Origin: Methylomonas paludis
Lineage (GTDB): Bacteria > Pseudomonadota > Gammaproteobacteria > Methylococcales > Methylomonadaceae
Direction: 5' to 3'
DNA length: 64,000 bases
Assembly (NCBI RefSeq): GCF_018734325.1
Contig: NZ_CP073754.1
Location: forward strand, 434,001 to 498,000
The notes under the pieces were generated by a model, which saw nothing but the letters and a program-made list of their open reading frames with translations, did not search any database and was not told the origin of the DNA. This document shows positions 17,947 to 26,917 of this stretch, piece by piece (position 1 is the first letter of the stretch; every line of letters starts with the position of its first letter). The position numbers were made by a program, and so were the translations under genes.

Positions 17947-18792
17947 TTATTCCCGGCTCACGCCACGATTACGGTTGGTGATCCATTCACTCCATGAACC
18001 GGCATACAATCTCGAACCAGTCAGTCCGGCTAGCTCCATCGCCAATAAATTATGACAGCCGGTCACACCGGAACCGCACATATGTACCACCTGCTCGGGT
18101 GCAATGGTACCAATCAAGCTGAGAAACTGTTCACGTAATTGCTTAGGGGCTAAAAACCGGCCCTGTTGATTAAGATTTAACTGCAAAGGCCGGTTCAAAG
18201 CTTTAGGTACATGCCCTGCAACCGGATCAATCGGCTCCTGCCGACCGGCAAACCGTTCCGGGGTTCTGGCATCAACCAGCACTATCTTGTCGGCCGCCAA
18301 GCCGTCTTCCACTTGGTTGGCGCTTAACCATTGGCGATTATCCAGATAACTGCGGAATTGAGTTTTAACCGGTTTTGGCAAAGTCGTAGTCAAGGCCAGA
18401 CCATGTTGTTGCCATTGACGTATTCCGCCATCCAGCACGGCAACCTGCTGGTGCCCCAAGCTGCGCAACAACCACCACAAACGGCCGGCAAAAGCCCCGC
18501 CGGCATCATCGTAAACTACCACCTGACTCCGGTTGCCAACCCCCCACGCCCCAAGTTTTTGTGACAGCAGCGTAAAATCAGGCAAAGGATGACGACCGGT
18601 ATAGCTTTTTACCGGGGCCGACAAATCCAGATTCAGATCGGCATAGCGAGCACCGGGAATATGTCCCTGTCGGTAAGCCTTCCGGCCTGCCGTGTTGTCA
18701 GCCAGGGAAAACCGGCAGTCGATCACCACCCAGTCTTTCTGATCAAGATGCTCAGCCAAAGCCTGAGCCGAAATAATGGTTGAATAAGCCAT
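17947..18792 (-). CDS. sseA: Mercaptopyruvate/thiosulfate sulfurtransferase
   Basis: Two-domain rhodanese of 281 residues that moves sulfane sulfur from 3-mercaptopyruvate or thiosulfate to an acceptor. The inactive N-terminal rhodanese domain starts at 'WVVIDCRFSLAD'; the active C-terminal domain carries C239 in the loop CGSGVTGC. The CGSGVT loop favours mercaptopyruvate over thiosulfate, which would make it SseA-like. ATG 18792 has GGAG upstream. It starts one base after the stop of the upstream quinone oxidoreductase, so the two are co-transcribed. Confidence 0.9.
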   Translation of the reverse strand: MAYSTIISAQALAEHLDQKDWVVIDCRFSLADNTAGRKAYRQGHIPGARYADLNLDLSAPVKSYTGRHPLPDFTLLSQKLGAWGVGNRSQVVVYDDAGGAFAGRLWWLLRSLGHQQVAVLDGGIRQWQQHGLALTTTLPKPVKTQFRSYLDNRQWLSANQVEDGLAADKIVLVDARTPERFAGRQEPIDPVAGHVPKALNRPLQLNLNQQGRFLAPKQLREQFLSLIGTIAPEQVVHMCGSGVTGCHNLLAMELAGLTGSRLYAGSWSEWITNRNRGVSRE

Positions 18793-18793
18793 T

Positions 18794-19771
18794 TCAAATC
18801 TCCAGAATAATTTTGCCAAAATGTAAATTGTTTTGCATCAACTGATGGGCCAGTTCGGCATCAGCCAATGGAAATACCGCAGCAATACAGGGTCGGATTT
18901 GGCCGGCACTTAACAAGGGCCAGACCTTGTCCAATAATTGCCGGGCGATTTTGCTCTTAAATTCCGTATCCCTATTGCGCAAAGTAGAGCCGCTGACTGT
19001 CAAACGCTTGGTCATTAGCTGCCACAGATTGATTTCTGCTTTTGCGCCATGCTGTATGGCAATTTGTACCAGTCGGCCTTCAATAGCCAGGCATTGCAGA
19101 TTGCCGGGCAAATAATCGCCACCTATCATATCCAGAATCACATCCACGCCTTTGCCATTGCTCAGCTCGCGAATGGCAGAGACAAAATCCTGCTGAGAGT
19201 AGTCAATGGCCGCCGTTGCCCCCAAGGCCAGACACTTCCGGCATTTTTCTGCGCTGCCTGCAGTCACATATACCGGATTGCCAAAAGCCTTGGCCAGCAG
19301 TATCGCAGTGGTACCTATACCGCTGCCGCCGCCATGCACCAGCAGGCTTTCATCAGGCTGCAAAGCACCGCGCATGAACACATTACTCCAAACTGTAAAA
19401 AAAGTTTCAGGAATGGCTGCCGCCTCAATAAAACTGAAATGATCCGGAATCGGCAGACAGCTCAGCGCATCAGCCACACAGTATTCGGCATAGCCTCCGC
19501 CGCTGACCAGCGCGCAGACTTTATCGCCCGGCTGAAAGCCGCTGATACCAAGCCCAACTTCCTTAACCCAGCCGGCAATTTCCAGTCCCAGAATGGTGGA
19601 AGCGCCGGGTGGTGGCGGGTACACACCCTGACGTTGCAGTAGATCCGGTCGATTCACTCCGGCTGCAGCCACCTTGATCAATAATTGACCAGCCTTGACC
19701 TCAGGCCTGGCCTGTTCAGTCAATTGCAGGTGTTGTTCAGCACTGGAAGCCATGATTTCAATAGCACGCAT
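18794..19771 (-). CDS. NAD(P)H quinone oxidoreductase, PIG3/QOR type
   Basis: Zinc-free medium-chain dehydrogenase of 325 residues. The GroES-like half contains 'GVNRPDLLQRQG' and 'GLEIAGWV', and the nucleotide-binding half has 'LVHGGGSGIGTTAILLAKAFG', the usual NADPH motif of the PIG3 family. Such enzymes reduce quinones by one or two electrons. I start it at ATG 19771 ('MRAIEI'), where the family alignment begins, rather than at 19804. It is transcribed with the sulfurtransferase and divergently from argC, 74 bases away. Confidence 0.9.
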   Translation of the reverse strand: MRAIEIMASSAEQHLQLTEQARPEVKAGQLLIKVAAAGVNRPDLLQRQGVYPPPPGASTILGLEIAGWVKEVGLGISGFQPGDKVCALVSGGGYAEYCVADALSCLPIPDHFSFIEAAAIPETFFTVWSNVFMRGALQPDESLLVHGGGSGIGTTAILLAKAFGNPVYVTAGSAEKCRKCLALGATAAIDYSQQDFVSAIRELSNGKGVDVILDMIGGDYLPGNLQCLAIEGRLVQIAIQHGAKAEINLWQLMTKRLTVSGSTLRNRDTEFKSKIARQLLDKVWPLLSAGQIRPCIAAVFPLADAELAHQLMQNNLHFGKIILEI

Positions 19772-19845
19772 GAATAGGTTTTTTACTATGATGACGATAA
19801 ACATTATTATAGGTAGCTTTTCAGGCGAATTGGGATAAACAGCAA

Positions 19846-20874
19846 ATGATAAAAGCAGGCATAGTGGGCGGCACCGGATATACCGGTGTGGAATTGTTGC
19901 GGATCTTACTGGTACATCCGCAAGTACAGGTCAGTGTGGTCACCTCCAGATCTGATGCCGGCCAGCGTGTCGATCATATTTATCCCAGCTTACGCGGTTA
20001 TACAGAGGTGGTTTTCACCAGTCCGGATGTCCAACAACTGAGTACCTGCGATGTAGTATTTTTTGCCACCCCTAATGGTACCGCCATGACCATGGCTGCA
20101 GACTTGTTGAAAAATGGTGTCAAAGTCATCGATTTATCCGCAGATTTTCGGATAAAAGACGTGCAGGAATGGCAAAAATGGTACGGTATGGAACATGCCA
20201 GTCCGGAACTGATTGCCTCTGCCGTATACGGCTTGCCGGAAATCAACCGAGAGCAGATCAAACAAGCCAGCCTGATCGCTTGTCCCGGCTGTTATCCCAC
20301 CGCAGTACAACTGGGGTTTTTACCATTATTGGAAAATGCCGCAGTAGACAGTAGCCAACTGATAGCTGACGTCAAATCCGGTGTCAGCGGAGCAGGGCGC
20401 AAAGCTGAACTGGCCAGTCTGATGAGCGAAGCCGGCGAAAGCTTTAAAGCTTACGCAGTCGCCGGCCATCGGCATTTGCCGGAAATTCGCCAGGGCTTGG
20501 CCAATATCGTCGGCCAGCCGGTAGGATTGACTTTCGTACCGCATTTAACCCCCATGATTCGGGGTATCCATGCTACCCTGTATGCGCGCCTCAGCAAGTC
20601 CATCGATTTGCAGAGCCTTTATCAACAGCGCTATCAGCACGAGGCTTTTGTCGATGTGCTACCGGCGGGCAGTCACGCCGACACCCGAAATGTGCGCGGC
20701 AGCAATCGCTGCCAGATTGCTGTTCACCAGCCCCAGGGCGGTGATACGGTCGTGATATTGTCAGTGATAGACAATCTGGTCAAAGGCGCTTCCGGGCAGG
20801 CGGTACAAGCCATGAACCTGCTGTTCGATTTGCCGGAAACCGTGGGTTTGCAGCAAGTGGCGCTCTATCCTTAA
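19846..20874 (+). CDS. argC: N-acetyl-gamma-glutamyl-phosphate reductase
   Basis: Third step of arginine biosynthesis: NADPH reduction of N-acetylglutamyl phosphate to the semialdehyde. The 342 residues show the dinucleotide fold start '[17 protein letters not shown]' and the catalytic cysteine C149 in 'CPGCYPTA', with 'GVSGAGRK' and '[10 protein letters not shown]' following. It is the only arginine gene in the window and precedes parC by 51 bases, so the two may be co-transcribed. No ARG box was recognised upstream. Confidence 0.95.
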   Translation: MIKAGIVGGTGYTGVELLRILLVHPQVQVSVVTSRSDAGQRVDHIYPSLRGYTEVVFTSPDVQQLSTCDVVFFATPNGTAMTMAADLLKNGVKVIDLSADFRIKDVQEWQKWYGMEHASPELIASAVYGLPEINREQIKQASLIACPGCYPTAVQLGFLPLLENAAVDSSQLIADVKSGVSGAGRKAELASLMSEAGESFKAYAVAGHRHLPEIRQGLANIVGQPVGLTFVPHLTPMIRGIHATLYARLSKSIDLQSLYQQRYQHEAFVDVLPAGSHADTRNVRGSNRCQIAVHQPQGGDTVVILSVIDNLVKGASGQAVQAMNLLFDLPETVGLQQVALYP

Positions 20875-20925
20875 TCCCTTAAATGGATTTCTTCGCATCA
20901 TACACAGCATAATTTTAGAGCTTTA

Positions 20926-23163
20926 ATGGGCACACTGGAAAACTTCGAACAACTGCCGCTGAAAGATTTCAGCGAAAAAGCCTATTTGGATTACTCCATG
21001 TACGTGATTCTGGATCGGGCCTTGCCGCATATCGGCGATGGCTTGAAACCGGTACAGCGTCGTATCGTTTACGCCATGTCGGAACTGGGCTTAACCGCAC
21101 TGGCCAAATATAAAAAATCTGCCCGTACCGTCGGTGATGTACTGGGTAAATACCATCCGCACGGCGATTCAGCCTGCTATGAAGCCATGGTGCTGATGGC
21201 CCAGGACTTTTCCTATCGCTATCCCCTGATTGACGGCCAGGGTAACTGGGGTTCACCGGATGATCCCAAATCGTTTGCCGCCATGCGGTATACCGAATCA
21301 CGGCTGACCGCCTATGCCCAAACCTTGCTCAGTGAGCTGGAGCAGGGTACGGTGGATTGGACGGATAATTTTGACGGTACCTTGCAGGAACCCTCCATCT
21401 TGCCCGCGCGCCTGCCTAATGTACTGTTAAACGGTACCATGGGTATTGCCGTGGGCATGGCCACCGATATTCCGCCACACAATCTGCGTGAAGTAGCCAA
21501 TGCCTGCCTGCAATTACTGGATCAGCCGGACAGTACTTTGGAAAGCTTGCTGGCGCATGTCAAAGGCCCAGACTATCCCACCGATGCTGAAATCATAACT
21601 TCAGGCACTGATCTGCAAAAACTTTATCAGTCTGGAAACGGTTCGGTAAAAATGCGCGCCAAATACGAGCTGGAAGATGGCAATATCGTCATCACCGCCT
21701 TGCCGCATCAGGTTTCCGGAGCCAAACTGCTGGAACAGATCGCCGCGCAGATGCTGGCCAAAAAACTGCCGATGCTGGAAGACTTGCGCGACGAATCCGA
21801 TCATGAAAATCCGACCCGCTTGCTGATTATCCCCAAATCAAAACGTCTGGACGTGGAAGCGCTGATGTCGCATTTATTCGCGACAACCGATTTGGAGAAA
21901 AGTTACCGGGTCAATTTGAACATGATAGGCTTGAATGGCAAGCCGCAGGTGAAAAATCTGAAGCAGATCCTCTCCGAATGGCTGACTTTTCGTACCACTA
22001 CCGTGCGCCGGCGCTTACAGCATCGCTTGGATAAAGTGCTGGCTCGACTACATATTCTGGAAGGCTTATTAATTGCGTATCTGAATATTGACGAAGTCAT
22101 CGCTATCATTCGTTATGAGGAACATCCCAAAGCCGAATTGATATCCCGGTTTGGCCTAAGCGATATTCAGGCCGAAGCCATCCTGGAACTCAAGCTGCGT
22201 CATTTGGCCAAGCTGGAAGAAATGAAAATACGCGGCGAGCAAGACCAACTGGAACAAGAACGTCAGGCTTTGGAAAAAACCCTGGGTTCCGCACAATTAT
22301 TAAACCGGTTGATCCGTACAGAAATTGAACGAGATGCGGAAAAATACGGCGATAAACGCCGTTCGCCTATAGTTGAGCGCGGTGCAGCTCAGGCATTGGA
22401 TACCACCGAATTGATAGCCAATGAGCCTGTGACGGTGATTTTGTCGCAAAAAGGCTGGATACGCGCTGCCAAAGGCTATGACATCGACGTGGCCAGCCTC
22501 AGTTACCGAGCAGGCGATGCCTATCTGGCATCTGCGCGCGGTCGCACCACTCAGCCTGCGTATTTGCTGGATGACACTGGTCGTGTTTACACCATCAATA
22601 GTCACGATCTGCCGTCGGCACGCAGCCAGGGTGAACCCTTGACCGGTCGCCTGAATCCACCGCCGGGCAGCCAGTTTGTAGACGTATTTGCCGGACAGAC
22701 CGAGGACTGGTTGTTATTGTACAGCAGCGCCGGCTATGGCTTTAGGGTGCAATTACAGGATTTATCCAGCAAAAATAAAGCCGGTAAAGTCGTGCTGACC
22801 TTGCCTGATGCCGGCAAAGCCATGTCGCCGGTATTGATTCCGGCCAAAGATGAGCTTCTGGCGGTGGCCACCTTACAAGGCCGTTTACTTATTTTTCCGG
22901 CTCAGGAACTACCGGAACTGGTAAAAGGTAAAGGAAATAAACTGATCAATATCCATACCGTCGATCTGGCCTCAGGTCAGGATGCGGTGGTAGCTGTCAC
23001 CGCAATGGCGGCAGACAGCGAATTGAAAATTTTGTCGGGTAAACGCCATTTTCTGCTGAAGGGAGCGGATGTCCAGCAATACACCGGCAATCGCGCCAAT
23101 CGTGGTAATTTGTTACCGCGCGGATTTCAAAAAGTTGACGGACTGGAATGTACCAGAAAATAA
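20926..23163 (+). CDS. parC: DNA topoisomerase IV subunit A
   Basis: Breakage–reunion subunit of topoisomerase IV, which unlinks daughter chromosomes. The winged-helix domain has catalytic tyrosine Y122 in 'AMRYTESRL'. The quinolone-determining region reads '[10 protein letters not shown]' with serine and glutamate in the wild-type positions (S82, E86). A coiled coil and a C-terminal beta-pinwheel region follow. The sequence lacks the GyrA box and at 745 residues has ParC length, so it is ParC rather than GyrA. parE is not in the window. Confidence 0.95.
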   Translation: MGTLENFEQLPLKDFSEKAYLDYSMYVILDRALPHIGDGLKPVQRRIVYAMSELGLTALAKYKKSARTVGDVLGKYHPHGDSACYEAMVLMAQDFSYRYPLIDGQGNWGSPDDPKSFAAMRYTESRLTAYAQTLLSELEQGTVDWTDNFDGTLQEPSILPARLPNVLLNGTMGIAVGMATDIPPHNLREVANACLQLLDQPDSTLESLLAHVKGPDYPTDAEIITSGTDLQKLYQSGNGSVKMRAKYELEDGNIVITALPHQVSGAKLLEQIAAQMLAKKLPMLEDLRDESDHENPTRLLIIPKSKRLDVEALMSHLFATTDLEKSYRVNLNMIGLNGKPQVKNLKQILSEWLTFRTTTVRRRLQHRLDKVLARLHILEGLLIAYLNIDEVIAIIRYEEHPKAELISRFGLSDIQAEAILELKLRHLAKLEEMKIRGEQDQLEQERQALEKTLGSAQLLNRLIRTEIERDAEKYGDKRRSPIVERGAAQALDTTELIANEPVTVILSQKGWIRAAKGYDIDVASLSYRAGDAYLASARGRTTQPAYLLDDTGRVYTINSHDLPSARSQGEPLTGRLNPPPGSQFVDVFAGQTEDWLLLYSSAGYGFRVQLQDLSSKNKAGKVVLTLPDAGKAMSPVLIPAKDELLAVATLQGRLLIFPAQELPELVKGKGNKLINIHTVDLASGQDAVVAVTAMAADSELKILSGKRHFLLKGADVQQYTGNRANRGNLLPRGFQKVDGLECTRK

Positions 23164-23241
23164 GTTTGTTATTGAACCAAAGCATAGCCGATACGGTATA
23201 ACAAGCAAAACTGGATTTTTTAACTGAATAGGAGGGGAGCA

Positions 23242-23745
23242 ATGCACAAACATTTACAGTTGGTCAGAGAGTTTCATCAACAATATGGCGTGGCCCAGGC
23301 GGAGTTTTCCGAATCGGTGCATTTGGCCGATATGGACGTGGTTAGACGCCAGGCCTTGTTACTGGCTTGCGGCAGCGAGACCTGCAATGCTATCGCTGAA
23401 GGTGATTTGTTAAAAATTCTGGCCGGATTGATCGATCTGGCTTATAACGCCGTGGCAGCCATTGCATGTCGTGGTGATGATATAGCCTCGGTATCGGCTA
23501 ACTGGCGGCAGGACGGTTCGGTATTAACCGTTGTCCGCCAACTGTCCGATAAAATCAATGCCTGCACTTCCGGAGAGACCGTGCATTATTCGGGGCTTTA
23601 CGCCTTGTGCGAACAATTGACTCGTGGTTTTGTCAACGCCGACTTTGATCAGGCCTTCCGTCTGGTACATCAACATTTAATTGGCCAAACCTCCGGGTCC
23701 GGTTCTGCCCATCTGCCCGATTTAAGCGTAGCGCTTTACGAATAA
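23242..23745 (+). CDS. PRA-PH/MazG-like pyrophosphohydrolase family protein
   Basis: A 167-residue, mostly helical protein. The opening 'LQLVREFHQQYGVAQ' and the helix 'GDLLKILAGLIDLAYNAVAAI' match the phosphoribosyl-ATP pyrophosphohydrolase-like branch of all-alpha NTP pyrophosphatases, where acidic residues on the two helices bind Mg. It is not HisE: it is longer and far from any histidine gene. A strong ribosome site (AGGAGGGG) precedes ATG 23242. It sits 10 bases before glxR, implying co-transcription. Substrate unknown. Confidence 0.75.
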   Translation: MHKHLQLVREFHQQYGVAQAEFSESVHLADMDVVRRQALLLACGSETCNAIAEGDLLKILAGLIDLAYNAVAAIACRGDDIASVSANWRQDGSVLTVVRQLSDKINACTSGETVHYSGLYALCEQLTRGFVNADFDQAFRLVHQHLIGQTSGSGSAHLPDLSVALYE

Positions 23746-23755
23746 GGTTGGCGGC

Positions 23756-24634
23756 ATGACTCAGCAAAACTACCGACTGGGATTCATCGGCATAGGTCTG
23801 ATGGGTAAACCATTGTGCCTGCGTTTGCTGGCGGCTGGTTTTTCGGTACTTGTCTGGAACCGCAGTCCAGATAAACTGGCCGAAGTGTTGGCGGCCGGCG
23901 CCAGTCAGAGCAGCAGCATTGCCGAACTGGTGCAGGCCGTGGATGTAGTGATCTTGTGTCTGGCTGATACCGCCGCAGTTGAAGCAGTGGTGATACCACA
24001 TGTTTTGACTCAAGCCAGTGCTGATAAATTACTGATCGACTTATCCAGCATTCACCCGCAAACCACCCGGCAACTGGCCGACCGGCTACAAACCGAGGCC
24101 GGCATGGCTTGGGTAGATGCCCCGGTATCCGGCGGTACCGTCGGCGCTGAACAGGGTAATCTGGCCATTATGGCCGGCGGTGCCGAGGTTAATGTCGCTG
24201 TAGCCCGCGAAGTATTGCGGCCTCTGTATCGGCAACTTACCCACATGGGGGGGGTGGGCAGCGGCCAGATCACCAAAATTTGCAATCAAATGATCGTCAG
24301 TTGCAATGTATTGGTGATTGCGGAAATGATGGCGTTGGCTAAACAGGCCGGTGTCGAGCTGAGCCAGATCCCATTGGCGCTGGCCGGCGGTTTTGCTGAT
24401 TCCCGCCCTTTGCAGATTGTCGGCCCGGAAATGGCCGAAAACCGTTTCGAACCGGTAAAATGGCGGGTCAAGACCCTGCTTAAAGACTTAAACATGGCTG
24501 CCGACCTGTCGGCTAGTCTCGGCAGTGCCGTGCCCATGTCAGGTTTGGCCGCGCAATTACTGCAATTGCATGGCAATCGCGGCTATCTGGAACAGGATCC
24601 CTCCACCCTGCTCAAGCTGTACAGTCAAAACTGA
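23756..24634 (+). CDS. glxR: 2-hydroxy-3-oxopropionate (tartronate semialdehyde) reductase
   Basis: Beta-hydroxyacid dehydrogenase of 292 residues that reduces tartronate semialdehyde to D-glycerate with NAD(P)H. It has the N-terminal dinucleotide motif 'GFIGIGLMGKPL', the substrate loop 'DAPVSGGTVGAEQG' and the catalytic lysine region 'GSGQITKICNQM'. Related enzymes act on 3-hydroxyisobutyrate or succinic semialdehyde, but the next gene, hydroxypyruvate isomerase, overlaps by one base and makes the same metabolite, which supports this call. No glyoxylate carboligase is nearby. Confidence 0.85.
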   Translation: MTQQNYRLGFIGIGLMGKPLCLRLLAAGFSVLVWNRSPDKLAEVLAAGASQSSSIAELVQAVDVVILCLADTAAVEAVVIPHVLTQASADKLLIDLSSIHPQTTRQLADRLQTEAGMAWVDAPVSGGTVGAEQGNLAIMAGGAEVNVAVAREVLRPLYRQLTHMGGVGSGQITKICNQMIVSCNVLVIAEMMALAKQAGVELSQIPLALAGGFADSRPLQIVGPEMAENRFEPVKWRVKTLLKDLNMAADLSASLGSAVPMSGLAAQLLQLHGNRGYLEQDPSTLLKLYSQN

Positions 24635-25413
24635 TGTTACGTTTCAGCGCCAATCTCAGTCTGTTGTTTAGCGAATATCCCTGGCCACAACGTTTTCAGG
24701 TGGCCAGCCGCCAGGGATTCAAAGCCGTGGAAATTCAGTTTCCCTATCAGTTGCCGGCGCAACAATTACAGGCTTTATTGCAGGAAAATGCTTTACAGTT
24801 GATTTTGTTTAATGTGGCGGCCGACACCCTGCTGGAAGGTGGTGAAGGGCTGGCGGCAGTACCGGAAAAACAGCTGCAATTTAAAGCAGCGGTCAATCAG
24901 GCAATCGCCTATGCCGAACTTTTAAAACCGCAAATGATCAATGTGCTGCCGGGACGCTGTTTGCAGTCGGAACGCTATGACGAATATCTGGACACCTTTA
25001 AAAATAATCTGCGCTATGCCGCAGATGCTTTTGCAGAACTGGGCATACGCACCGTGTTTGAAGCTATTAACTGTTATGACATGCCGGGGTTTATTATTGA
25101 CAGCAGCAGCCAGATGCTGGATATACTGACCGAACTCAACCACCCGACTTTAGCCATGCAGTACGATATATACCACATGCAGCGCATGGGCGAAGATAGC
25201 CGGATATTTTTGCAGCAACAAATTACCAGTATCGGTCATATCCAGTTCGCCGATCATCCTGGCCGGGGTCAGCCCGGTAGCGGAGCTATTGACTTTAACA
25301 GCTTGTTCGCTATTATCGCGGCATCGCCTTATCAGGGCTGGGTAGGTGCCGAATATCGGCCTACCGGCTCCAGTGCGGCCAGTCTGGATTGGTTTAAGCA
25401 AACATATTGCTGA
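24634..25413 (+). CDS. hyi: Hydroxypyruvate isomerase
   Basis: TIM-barrel isomerase of the xylose isomerase-like family, 259 residues, interconverting hydroxypyruvate and tartronate semialdehyde. Recognisable stretches are 'RFSANLSLLFSEYPW', 'QLILFNVAADTLLEGGEGLA' and the metal ligands around 'FEAINCYDMPG', 'QYDIYHMQRMGED' and 'QFADHPGRGQPGSG'. It starts on the last base of the glxR stop codon (TGATG). Together the two genes convert hydroxypyruvate to glycerate, a link between the serine cycle or glyoxylate metabolism and lower glycolysis. Confidence 0.9.
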   Translation: MLRFSANLSLLFSEYPWPQRFQVASRQGFKAVEIQFPYQLPAQQLQALLQENALQLILFNVAADTLLEGGEGLAAVPEKQLQFKAAVNQAIAYAELLKPQMINVLPGRCLQSERYDEYLDTFKNNLRYAADAFAELGIRTVFEAINCYDMPGFIIDSSSQMLDILTELNHPTLAMQYDIYHMQRMGEDSRIFLQQQITSIGHIQFADHPGRGQPGSGAIDFNSLFAIIAASPYQGWVGAEYRPTGSSAASLDWFKQTYC

Positions 25414-25460
25414 AGCTCCCACCACTATAATCGATAGGTTTTTTTGCCAAGGTGCTAATC

Positions 25461-25838
25461 ATGTCTAGCCATAATTTTACCCTACATCATGCCAGCCTGA
25501 TCGTGGCCGATACCGAGAAATCCTTAAAGTTCTACCGGGACGTGCTGGGTATGCAGCCCATAGAACGCCCCAATCTGGGGTTTCCTGGAGCCTGGCTGGC
25601 CATAGGCCAGCAGCAGATTCATTTACTGGAACTTAATAACCCTGATCCAATCAGTGGTCGGCCTGTACATGGTGGCAGAGACCGCCATGTGGCCATGCAC
25701 GTCAACTCTATTGCCGCTCTGCGGGAGGATCTGGATAAAGCCAGGCTAACTTATACCCTAAGCATTTCCGGTCGCAAAGCCCTGTTTTGCCGGGACTTGG
25801 ATGGTAATGCCCTGGAATTTATCGAGCGCCCCAACTGA
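25461..25838 (+). CDS. VOC (glyoxalase/dioxygenase) family protein
   Basis: A 125-residue single-chain vicinal-oxygen-chelate protein. The first beta-alpha-beta module begins 'FTLHHASLIVADTEKSLKFYRDVLGM' and the second ends 'FCRDLDGNALEFIE'; H12-type histidine, the mid-chain 'DRHVAMHV' and the final glutamate are the usual metal ligands. ATG 25461 has AAGG 8 bases upstream; a GTG at 25452 is possible. The substrate cannot be predicted: members include lactoylglutathione lyase, resistance proteins and epimerases. It follows hyi by 47 bases. Confidence 0.85.
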   Translation: MSSHNFTLHHASLIVADTEKSLKFYRDVLGMQPIERPNLGFPGAWLAIGQQQIHLLELNNPDPISGRPVHGGRDRHVAMHVNSIAALREDLDKARLTYTLSISGRKALFCRDLDGNALEFIERPN

Positions 25839-25844
25839 GGCAAA

Positions 25845-26369
25845 ATGCCGGGTCGTCTAGTTTACAGCATACTGGCAATAGCTACCGCAGCTATGCTGCT
25901 GTTTTTGAGTGGTTTTGTCTGTTTCAAATTAGGCTTAAGCTCCTTGGCCTCCAGCTTCAACTGGTTGGCCGATCTTACTATGCTGCTGGCATTCACCCTG
26001 TTATTATTGCTGGGTGTTGCCGCCTTGTTTGCCGGGATCGGGCGGGAACTGCGCGCTTATTTTTGTCAGGAAGCCGTTGCCCTGCGCAAAGTGCTGGCCA
26101 CGCACAGCCAAAAAATCCAGCTGGCCCAGCGTAAAATACCGGAAACCAGTCAGATTCGCTATTTCAGTCGCTTGAAACGGCAACGGCTGCTGCTGGCGGA
26201 TAACCGCAGACAAATGCGGACTTTGTACCGATCCATAGACCAGGAATTACAGATGGCGAAACCCCGCTTGTCGGCTCAGCGTTACAAAGACCTGCATAAG
26301 GCTTTGCGCCAACATCATAAACAGGCTGATGCCCAGGCCATGCTGGCCTTACGGGAGCAGATATCATGA
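25845..26369 (+). CDS. Two-TM membrane protein of unknown function
   Basis: I do not recognise this 174-residue protein. Two hydrophobic segments (about 5–28 and 39–66) are followed by a basic, helical cytoplasmic tail (about 70–174) rich in Gln, Lys and Arg ('HSQKIQLAQRKIPETSQIRYFSRLKRQRLLL' region). It starts 6 bases after the VOC gene and overlaps the next gene by four bases (ATGA), so it is translationally coupled to a second unknown coiled-coil protein. The pair probably works together. Confidence 0.75.
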   Translation: MPGRLVYSILAIATAAMLLFLSGFVCFKLGLSSLASSFNWLADLTMLLAFTLLLLLGVAALFAGIGRELRAYFCQEAVALRKVLATHSQKIQLAQRKIPETSQIRYFSRLKRQRLLLADNRRQMRTLYRSIDQELQMAKPRLSAQRYKDLHKALRQHHKQADAQAMLALREQIS

Positions 26370-26917
26370 CCTTTATTCGCCATCATCTGACCGGTATACT
26401 CGGCTTCTTGCGACAAAATCGCGATGAACATTTGCATTGGCAACTCGACAGGCAGGCCGAAATTGCTGAGTTACGTCAGACTCAAGCCCTGGCCGAACAA
26501 GCCCTGGCCGCCCAGCTCAGCAAACAGGCCGAGCAATTAGCGCACGAACTGGCGGTCAGCAAAACCCGACACCAAAACGAATTGGCGATGGTGAAAATTC
26601 AGTGTAAACAGGATTTAAAAGATTACCAGGAATACTTGCAAGCTCTGGACAGACTTAAGTCTTCGCTGCGCAACAGCTATGTCCACTTGCCGGAAGCCGT
26701 AGCATTTACCATCCACCACCACGCCAAGCAATTATTGAACAAAATGTGGGAGGAACGCCAACCCGAAGAGAAACTTAAGACCGAAATGCAGTTGCTGCAA
26801 TTTATGTCCGCCGTGCATGAAGACAGTCAGGCCTGTTTGCAGGGTAACGGCACTCAGACCATGCCGCAAAAGGCCCTGGCCTGTATCGACGCCGATCAGC
26901 GGACTCAAATAGGTTGA
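26366..26917 (+). CDS. Coiled-coil protein of unknown function
   Basis: A 183-residue soluble helical protein I cannot name. Residues 20–95 form a long Gln/Glu/Ala-rich coiled coil ('AEIAELRQTQALAEQALAAQ'), followed by a histidine-containing helical region ('FTIHHHAKQLLNKMWEE'). Coupled by ATGA to the two-TM protein upstream; one may anchor the other at the membrane. Its 3' end overlaps the 3' end of trkA on the opposite strand by 13 bases, so the genes converge with no space for a terminator. Confidence 0.75.
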   Translation: MTFIRHHLTGILGFLRQNRDEHLHWQLDRQAEIAELRQTQALAEQALAAQLSKQAEQLAHELAVSKTRHQNELAMVKIQCKQDLKDYQEYLQALDRLKSSLRNSYVHLPEAVAFTIHHHAKQLLNKMWEERQPEEKLKTEMQLLQFMSAVHEDSQACLQGNGTQTMPQKALACIDADQRTQIG

